Assembly: GCA_011319805.1 (NCBI GenBank)
Contig: SJRY01000206.1
Coordinates: 1-64,000, forward strand
Reading direction: 5' to 3'
Source of the DNA: Macrocybe gigantea
Taxonomy: Eukaryota > Basidiomycota > Agaricomycetes > Agaricales > Callistosporiaceae
DNA: 64,000 nt
In this document: positions 56,641-64,000 of the stretch, piece by piece
Layout of the letters: every line of letters begins with the position of its first letter
Position numbering within the stretch: the first letter of the stretch is position 1
The notes under the pieces: generated by a model
Database searches by the model: none
What the model saw: only the letters and a program-made list of their open reading frames with translations
Told to the model about the DNA's origin: nothing
Made by a program: the position numbers and the translations under genes

Positions 56641-56871
56641 TCAGTCTTCCTCAGATTCCACACTCTCCTTGCAGCACGTCCAGCAGTGGCCTGTCTTCTC
56701 GGCGTGCCAGCCATGAGGACAGTGTCGCGGGAGCGGGGCACACGCTCGTAGGCAGGTCTTCGCTGGGTTCATTTCGGAGCTGCTGCTGCTGACTTTACTG
56801 TCAGGCGGGCCTACAGCGATGACTTGGCACGCGGAGATAGCGATGGCGAGGAGAGCTAGTAAGTATTTCAT
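56641..56871 (-). CDS. Small secreted cysteine-rich protein (76 residues)
   Basis: ATG at 56871 gives signal peptide MKYLLALLAIAISACQVIA, a serine run, and then about 40 residues with seven cysteines in pairs (KTCLRACAPLPRHCPHGW, HCWTCCKE), ending SEED. The frame is open further upstream but that part has no signal peptide. The size, secretion and cysteine spacing suit an effector-like or antimicrobial peptide. No family recognised. Confidence 0.6.
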   Translation of the reverse strand: MKYLLALLAIAISACQVIAVGPPDSKVSSSSSEMNPAKTCLRACAPLPRHCPHGWHAEKTGHCWTCCKESVESEED

Positions 56872-57252
56872 GACTGTTGGAGACCTCTTGGTTAGCATAA
56901 CGCATTTGAACTCAAGCGTGGCATCGTACTTTGGTTCACGAAGGTCAGGAAATGGAGAAGCGGTTGGGGTCGCTACTATTTTGTTGCCGAAAAGGAACTG
57001 AACGACTTCCGAATAATAAACCGATGTTGAATGACGTCCATGTTGATTCATGTCGAGCATGTCCAGGACATGCAGGAGGTTGACAAGCACAGTCCTGGCC
57101 ACTGATGCCGGTGGCAGAAGAGATCAACTTCAAAGAGACTGGCTAATCCACACTCGGGTTTAAAGCATTGTAATTAGCTTTGCATCAAATACGGATCCTA
57201 GTAGATAACCCGGTTTGGGTCAGAATACCAACGACTTCCCCAACCCAGTGAC

Positions 57253-58840
57253 TTATGCCTTCGCCAACGTAAAGCTGGGCACAGTGACAGACCCGCCAAG
57301 CGCGATCGTCGCATAATTGAAGATGGCGAACCTATAGCCCAAGAAGAACGTCCAGTTGGTGATGAACGTGAGTTGGCCGCCGAGCGGGGTAAAGTTCTGG
57401 CCGTCGAGGCTGTAAGAGAAGGTTCCCTTGCCGTTCGCACCAGGCATCACGTTCGCGGTCGCGCGGAGCCAAATCCTGCCCGCCGTCGCGATGTTGGCGC
57501 TGGCCTGGATCGAGCCCGTGCTGGACGTCGTCCACTGCGAATCGACCATGGTGATCCCTCCTACGAATACCACGCGCACGCTGCCGTTATCCTTTGCTAC
57601 GCCGACCCACGCAGAAGAGTCGCGGAAGAGCGCGAGCCCTGCGCGGTCACCGTTCGCGAGGTTCGTGTAGTCCATCACGATCGTCGCTATCGACGCGGGG
57701 CCGAGTATGCGGTGCGTCAGCGTATTGCGCGCTGCATTCAGGTCGAACGTCACCGTCGCTGTGGACAGCCTCAGACCACCGCTACCCGCGGAGAACTTGC
57801 TCATATCTGGGTTGTGGTTCCACTCCCACTCGGGGCCGATGGAGGTGAACGTGTCGGTCCGACGGGAGATTTGACGCTTCCAGCCGGGGAAATATTGGGT
57901 GCGGTATACGAGTCGCCCCAGCGCCCGTTGACGAGCTGCACGCTCGGCCAGCCGTCAGAAGACCATGTGACGGGAGCGAGAGCAGGAATGCGACCGCCCG
58001 GGTACGCGTCGATGAACGCCATATACCACCAGTCTCCTGCGGCGGTCTGGATAAGTCCGCCCTGGTGCGGCACGCCGCCGTTGACGGCTGTCGGGCTTGG
58101 GGCCTTATCGATGACAGTGCCGATCGTATACGGTCCCCATGGGCTGCTTGACTTCAGAATGAACTGCCCGTCGGCGGGGCGCGTGACGAAGATGTAATAC
58201 TGTCCGTTGCGCTTGTAGAAGCGCGATCCCTCGATCGTGAACGAGCTCGAGTAGACCTGCTGGGAACGCACGATAGAGAACCCGTCTGCAGAAAGCTGCG
58301 CGACACTGATCTGAGTATTGCCGTATGCGACGTACATGGTGTCGTTGTCGTCGATGAGCAAACCAGCGTCGTACCAGCAGGTGTTGATAGTCGAGCGCCT
58401 CGTCCACGGTCCCGTCACGGCAGGTGCAGTATAGATGTATGACGTGCTAAACTCGATGCATCCGCCCCAGTAAAAAAGCCCGTTGCTCTTCCTGTAGTCG
58501 AAAAAGGACGCCCAGATGCCCTTGACATACGCGCGCTGACCACCTGTAAGGCGTACTTGGACGAAAAGTCTAGTACCGGCACGGAGTGACCAACGAACTC
58601 CCAATTGATGAGGTCGAATGAGCGCAGGATGGGCGCGCCTGGAGAGAGATGGAAGCTGGAAGCAGTATAATAGTAGGTATTGTTGACGCGGATGATGCCA
58701 ACGTCAGGGGTATCTTCCCATAAGACGGGGTTGGCGAACGTGGCGCGGGGAACGAGTTCGTTGGGCACCGCAGCTGGGCTCGCCCAAATGACCTTGGGCA
58801 GCGCGAATGGCAAGAGAGAGAGCAGAGATGCAATGCGCAT
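57253..58840 (-). CDS. Secreted GH43 glycosidase with C-terminal beta-sandwich domain
   Basis: Start at 58840: signal peptide (MRIASLLSLLPFALP), then FANPVLWEDTPDVGIIRVNN with the catalytic Asp. Further blocks are YVKGIWASFF, CWYDAGLLIDDNDTMYVAYG, FTIEGSRFYKRNGQYY with the catalytic Glu, and GGVPHQGGLIQTAAGDWWY. The C-terminal domain (EWEWNHNPD, FSYSLDGQNFTPLGG, FFLGYRFAIFNYAT) is the concanavalin-A-like module of GH43 beta-xylosidase/arabinofuranosidase types. One base appears missing at 58550/58551 and another in the CCC run at 57864-57866. Both restore family residues. Likely acts on hemicellulose side chains. Confidence 0.8.
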
Positions 58841-59771
58841 TGAGACGTTGACTATACCTGGGAGTGCCCACTCTACTCGCCATGCTGCTTTTATGCCGGA
58901 CGTTCCAAACGATTGGGCTCCACGGTACGTCTGGTGATCAGCATTCGAATTCGGTGCGAGCCGTGTGTTTAAAAACGGAAAAAAGAGCGGAAACCATTAC
59001 CGGTCCACCACAGTCCGTTTGTTGAGGTGCAGTTCTGTGTCACTGCCGTGGCAGTCATGCGGCGGATCCATCATTGATTTACACATGAATAAACGTCTTC
59101 TGAACATGTCATGGAATTTGACGAAGGAAATAACCGGTGAAATAGCGGTGGAACGCTTCATGAGCGACAGTTTTTGTTGACATTCTCGCTACATCGAACG
59201 ACTGAAAGGCGTGCCTATCGCGTTCCCTGTCAGACATCGTTGGCAATTGCGCTGGTAATTCGCATCCAAAAGGCCAGGTCAAAGAGAGAATATCTGAGAG
59301 TTACGCCGATGCGCAAGCCGACAGAGGACCGTTTGAAGAAAAACATGGTGACATTGGAGGATGCCAAGTTTCGCCGAGTCAATTCCGAGGTGAAAGATGT
59401 CGCCGTGATCTGCATGTAAAAGACGACCGTTCCGCAGCCCGGACCCTAGGTGGCGGATCCCAGGGAAACAAGAAGGAGTTACTCTGATTTTCATGTGACT
59501 ACAGGACAGACAATTCTCACGAACTCTTCTTCCATCTCATCGTCATTTTCCAGTCATTATTGTCTATCTCTCTGGCTACTTCCATTTCTCGGGTTGGGAC
59601 GCCGATGACTATGTAAGGTTATCTTATATTCCCTGCTGACGATGCGCAGGAATGCCTCGCCACATATCAAAAAAGACTGGGTAAGTGTCAGATGCTTCAG
59701 AGGACGGCTTTGTCGTCTTCTATCGAAAAACTCAGATAAACAACAACTCTACAGTACATTGGCATCGCCTA
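58841..59771. other. Intergenic, no gene seen
   Basis: About 930 bp. Upstream of the GH43 gene and downstream of the methyltransferase gene, both minus strand. No exon or repeat identified. Confidence 0.45.
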
Positions 59772-60908
59772 TTATGCACTAGGTTTTCCGAACACCACTC
59801 CAACAGAAGCCAGACTTCCGACGTCACGATAGGCGTTTGGATTCCCCATCTCATTTCCAAAGATGTCCACGTCAATAACCTACGGATAAGCATCAGCCGC
59901 TCATCAAAACAAGTAAACTGCCATGAATCACATACGTCGTAGTCCACGATCGCGAATCCTTCCAACTTTTCAATCTCCTCGCGGAATAAATCACGACCAT
60001 CTAGCGTTATGGGCGCCGCCATGTGCAACCACGCTTCGCCTCCCGCACGCAGCATGGGATGGCTCTTGCGGAGCATGTCCAGCGTGAATTCGATGCCCAA
60101 ATATCCACCACGCGCGTACGTGCGTTCTTCGTCCGCGATGAACGGCGGATCGATCGCGATCACGTCTACCTGGCCCGCCAGCCGGTCCTGAACCGCCGCG
60201 AAGCCGTCCGAACAAAGCATCTGCAGGCGCTCCACCGGTACACGCGGACAAAGATACGCCGCGTTGACGCGCGCCAGCTTGATCGCCTTCTCATTGATAT
60301 CTAGGCCATACACCGTCGCACCAGGGAACTGTCGCGCCAGGTGGATCGCTCCAACGCCCGCGCCTGTGCACATATCAATTGCGATGTGACAACTTCCGAC
60401 GGATAGGCGTCTCGAATTCATGTATCGAGTGTATCGATACGAATCCGGCCCAAAGAACACAGAGTCGACGTCTGACGTCGGCCATGTCGCATGCGCATAG
60501 TAGTTTGGCGCCTTCCCCAAAGGATAGAGATTCGACACCCGAATCGTCGGTTTGAGTATGTCCTGACCCCCGCGACCAAGATTCCAGCTTCGATCAGCCG
60601 TGGCACAAGATTTGCAGAGTGAAGAAGACCAATGCTGCACAGGTCTGAAGGATCAATACAGAATACAGATGCCGTTTTGATCAATGAGCAACCTACGCGG
60701 AAGCCGTGACTGGCAAACTCCATGCCCATAGGTCGTTCACTGACTTTGCAGTCAAAGGATCCTTTCCATTCAACTTCGCCCTTTTCTTCATCGTAAACTC
60801 CTGCGTCTCCGGTGTGGGACACCAGTGAGAGTAATTTTTGGCCTGCAGCTCTGCGAAAAGAGCGTGAATGGTGCTGGCTACGAGATCGTCCGTGGACATA
60901 GGTGACAT
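59772..60908 (-). CDS. SAM-dependent methyltransferase (MTS/small-domain type)
   Basis: Start at 60908 (MSPMSTDDLVASTIHALF). The C-terminal domain carries IDMCTGAGVGAIHLA (SAM-binding), VYGLDINEKAI, and the catalytic-type IDPPFIADEERTYARGG near 60140. The last intron (59935-59880) is clean, giving DYDVIDVDIFGNEMG. The IDPPF tetrad class methylates nitrogen in nucleobases or amide side chains (PrmC/RlmF-like); the exact substrate is unknown. One base appears missing in the A-run at 60835-60839 and one at 60577/60578. With those the N-terminal part joins continuously (VSHTGDAGVYDEEKG, LHSANLVPRL). Confidence 0.72.
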
Positions 60909-61827
60909 GATTCCAAAAGGTGATGTTGGAACGAGGGGTAAGTTAGTCACTGGTATTTATAATTGAAAGACCAGAGCGTCAATTCCACCCGTTGAAAAAT
61001 TCATTCCGCGGATCCATCGACTTGTTCTAGCAAGTTACTAGCGTCTCGACGTATCCCCGACATGACGTGGAAATTTGTCCGAGGTCGTCGGGTTTTCGGT
61101 TTGGGTCGACGGAATCTGCGCTCGGGTTTGACGCTTTCGCCCCTTCGAGCTAGCTAATAGCAAAGTCCGTGCTCAGCCCAGATTTGATAATGAATTGACG
61201 GATCCTCGAGTGGGTCTAATGACATTTTCTTACCTCCGAGGGGGCATTTCCCTCCATCTCACAACTGTTCATCTCCGATCGGCGTATATCAATCTTTCAT
61301 CTTTCTACAATTGGGGGCTGAGAAAGTGGTGACGAGCCGTTACGATTTCGGGTCAAGGTGGAGTTAAAATTGAAATGGCATTAGAGCGGCGTGTTGCAAC
61401 ACTTTCTGACGGTGTCTGGTTTGTCGACGACTCCTGGATGAGGGTCTTTAACCACTGCCAATCGCTTCGTCTGTCACAGGCGATTTCCCGAAGCGCAGAC
61501 GCTTTCATGTCTTTTGAGGAACTTATGAATTTTGGCGCCTGATTTATTCTCGGGTAGTACGCATTGAATTCATGAGTGAAAGGTCGGGATTCCCAGCCAG
61601 ACGCTGTATCATTCATCTGGATGGCTGATCCAATGACTTGAGATTATTAACTGTGATGTTAGAATTAAAGACAGCAAACGGAAGCGCAATCCGCCAAACA
61701 CAAAATCACAAAAAGCAAAAAGATATTAATGGGAAGCGCAGCTGCACGAGGACGGCGTGGGAGACTGGTAAAACGAAAGGAGCAGAGACAACGTTGTGGT
61801 AAGTTTATTTACGGGTACCAAGGCCTT
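60909..61827. other. Intergenic; one unassigned open frame
   Basis: Between the 5' end of the methyltransferase gene and the 3' end of the tyrosinase gene. A minus-strand frame at 61353-61616 (MNDTASGWESRPFTHEFNAY) has no recognisable domain and no splice partners. Low support as a gene. Confidence 0.35.
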
Positions 61828-63479
61828 TTAGTAACGGCCGCCTCGCCTCAAGGGGTCTTGATACACATAACACGACCACCCTTGTGTCGTCCCAAAGATG
61901 TCCGCGATGGTCATGTTGGGAGCGAGTCCGCTTGTCTCGATGCGGTCCGACGCCTGCGCCGCAGGCGGCAATCCTTGCTATGAATTTTTCACCAGACTAT
62001 CAGCACGAAAAACGAGTTTAGAGAACGGCAAGAAATGTGGCGAACCGGGTATTGGTCATATAGCGAGAGGTTCTTGATGGTTCCTCCCCCTACGGCCCTC
62101 GCGTTCGCGGGATCAAAGTCCTTCCACCGTTGCCAAATTCTGTCTATGTTCTGTTTTCCATGTTTCAATAACGACAGGCGGAAACGAGAAACAAACATGG
62201 CACTTGCAGCGTGATGCAAAAAGAACATGGGATCTGTGTAAAAGGCGTTTGGTCAATCTTTCTTGGTACGACACCGGACCCCAAAGTCTTACCATTCGGA
62301 GAATACGAAGCATCGCCCATGTCCGAACCAGGCAACCCCACATTGGTATGCGGGCCAAAAATGAAATGTAACGCAGAGTGAAGGCCCTCGCACCGCTCGC
62401 CCTCGACGGCAAACTGGAAGCCGAACGCGTCACCGCGGTATCCCTCCGTCAAAGCCTTTATCGCTTGCGGTGTCACAGTCTCGTTGGCCCATTTGTCGGG
62501 ATGGGTGTAGTTGAGCGGGTAGACGCCCTGGATTTGGAACGGCTGCGGCGTGTAGCGGCGCGAGATGACGTGAGGCCTGGGTTGATGTGTGATCAAGTTG
62601 TCAGCCAAAGTGGAGTGGCGCGGCTCACGCACCATGGATACACCCGAGTCCAGTTAGCGAACGCACCGTCCGTGATCGTCCAATTGTTCGCTCTACGGGC
62701 AAAGGGTCAGCCGTGAGACCCATTCTACGAAAACCCCAGACTTACTCGGTGCCCCATGTCCCGAGGCCATACACTGGATCGGCGTCAAACACAGGGGCAT
62801 GTTCGAAATCGGCAACGTCTGCATTAATCGTCAATCATCAAGCGCCCACAAGTCCACTCTCGAGGCGGCGAGACGCGTTTTACGCACCAAGAGACCAGTC
62901 CCAGTAAGGGAGACCGCCGTTGTAGCCGCAGTGGTCGTGCAAGGCTCTCTCCAAACTCTGACATCATCAAGCGTCGCGTCATGAGCCATCTTTTTCTACG
63001 CCGCGGGGAAAAAGAAAACGCTTACGTTCAAGAACATCCGGTGCCACGGTAAGAACCCACCAACAAAATGCGTGCGGCCGTTGGTGTCCATGTGACTGAC
63101 AAGGACGCGTCCAGGATCTAATACGGCATGTGCATAAAGGAGCACAACTCACGAGTACGTAAAGTCGTCCCAGAGTCTGCGCTCATTCGCTGGCTTGACG
63201 CCGACGATGTCGCCGCCCCAGCCAAGGTTGTAAAAGTCCGGAGAACCGGGGATCCTAGTACCCAAGCACTAACTCGTAGACATGTCAGTCCCCGGAAGGT
63301 CATCCTCGCGAAGCCAAACGGACCTTTGCGGCATCGATGAAAGCCTTTCTCTCGGGCTTGTTCATGTCCCGCCACTCCTTGCGCACCACCGGTTTGCGGC
63401 ACGCGTACTGACTGATGGGAGGAAAGGCAGCGGCGGCCGCTACGCTGCAGAAAGCTACGAGGAATGCAGAGGGCTTCAT
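61828..63479 (-). CDS. Secreted tyrosinase-family copper oxidase
   Basis: Start at 63479: signal peptide MKPSAFLVAFCSVAAAAAFP, then KPVVRKEWRDMNKPERKAF. After a GTCCGT...GTTAG intron come CLGTRIPGSPDFYNLGWGGD and the copper-A histidines in FTYSHMDTNG, THFVGGF and LPWHRMFLN (about 63160-63030). The copper-B region reads EGLHSALHF, GPHTNVGLPG and DPMFFLHHA (about 62390-62210), with DRIWQRWKDFDP. The C-terminal exon ends CYVYQDPLRRGGRY, stop at 61828-61830. These enzymes oxidise phenols to quinones (melanin or cross-linking); fungal secreted short forms may be o-aminophenol oxidases. At least six introns. Confidence 0.82.
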
Positions 63480-63966
63480 TGTATGGCTGGATCTTGCCCG
63501 AAAAGCGTCTGTGGCGGTCGTTAAATATGTGCAGACAGAGAAAAAAAACAAATAGTTGATTTCCGCGGACGGATGCACCGGTTGCGTCGACAAGAGATGC
63601 TGTCATAGTGTACCGAACCCACACTGTCAATGGTTTGAAGGGGTAGCGGGGACATGGTGGATTGATTGCGGAACGTCGTATGGCTCCCATACAATGGTAC
63701 GTAATGACAGTTGGGAACGCCTCTGAGGTCGGCGCGCTCTCTGGAGCGCAGTAAGTGATGGGCGCTATGCAGGTCGGTATTGGAAGTGGAACAAGGAGGC
63801 GGTCCTAATACACAATTCAATAACATGAGACACGAATCAGTGCCATCGCGAGATCTAGGCATGTCGGATCCACAAGTGGAACTGATGCGTCCGGCTGGAA
63901 TCTTAAATATCAAGTAGAACAAAGCATGCTAGACTTACAAGCCGATTCTCTACCTTCGTCTATACA
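63480..63966. other. Divergent promoter region
   Basis: About 490 bp between the tyrosinase start (minus) and a possible plus-strand start at 63967. No exon seen. Confidence 0.4.
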
Positions 63967-64000
63967 ATGCCAGGTGCGGTCCGCCGAGTCGAAGAACACC
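63967..64000 (+). CDS. Possible start of a gene running out of the window
   Basis: An ATG at 63967 opens MPGAVRRVEEH and remains open to the window edge. Only 11 codons are visible, so the gene status is uncertain. Confidence 0.25.
   Translation, partial: MPGAVRRVEEH

Noticed and set aside
63521..63922. 133-codon minus-strand frame upstream of the tyrosinase gene
   Set aside because: No signal peptide or domain, and it overlaps the likely promoter; treated as chance.

Overview
The window is the left end of a fungal chromosome. It opens on a CCTAA-strand telomere tract, then a 380-bp ten-base tandem array, then gene-dense DNA. Most genes carry several introns of about 45-75 bp with GT-AG borders. 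The gene content points to an agaricomycete: a Crinkler-type N-terminus joined to a FunK1-like kinase, SRPK-like and APH-like kinases, a Zn2Cys6 regulator, a ricin-B-type lectin, GH24, GH43 and GH79 enzymes, a tyrosinase and an HNH protein. The combination of Crinkler, ricin-B lectin, GH24 and HNH families suggests Ceratobasidiaceae (Rhizoctonia-like). That placement is an inference from families, not from any search.

Layout. 1-1076: telomere, 10-bp array and AT-rich DNA with hairpins. 1077-3252: two Crinkler-like N-terminal modules followed by a kinase domain. 3.6-7.1 kb: an unknown gene and a WDR48 (UAF1)-like WD40 gene with broken frames and no C-terminus. 9.6-11.4 kb: an APH-family phosphotransferase. 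11.9-17.2 kb: a mobile-element zone with a pogo/Fot1-like transposase relic and a 5'-truncated Ty1/copia element abutting a decapitated Zn2Cys6 gene. 18.6-28.4 kb: two unknown genes, an aspartic-peptidase fragment, an SRPK-like kinase, the full membrane-anchored aspartic peptidase, an AKAP7-like 2H protein, RHO1 and a secreted GH24 lysozyme. 29.9-36.4 kb: a second GH24 gene, a small secreted repeat precursor divergently paired with a DUF3328/UstYa-like gene, a secreted anchored protein, a glutamine-synthetase-like gene and tRNA-Ser(AGA). 36.5-47.7 kb: GH79, an F-box-like protein, an HNH protein, METTL16, intron-containing tRNA-Ser(CGA) and a calcineurin-like phosphoesterase. 47.8-64 kb: a non-autonomous inverted-repeat transposon, a P450, a histidine phosphatase, two small cysteine-rich secreted proteins, a ricin-B lectin, GH43, a methyltransferase and a tyrosinase.

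The most interesting locus is 30.69-32.79 kb. A 69-residue signal-peptide protein holds two imperfect repeats, each one exon, each ending in a Tyr/Trp-rich segment. It is transcribed away from a DUF3328 gene with both HxxHC motifs. This is the minimal layout of dikaritin-type fungal RiPP clusters (ustiloxin-like), here in what looks like a basidiomycete with an unfamiliar core sequence.

A caution applies across the window. Many otherwise conserved genes (WDR48, aspartic peptidase, HNH, METTL16, GH43, methyltransferase) need one extra base at one or more places to stay in frame, often at short homopolymers. Consensus homopolymer deletions explain this better than independent gene death, so I annotate these loci as genes and mark the breaks.
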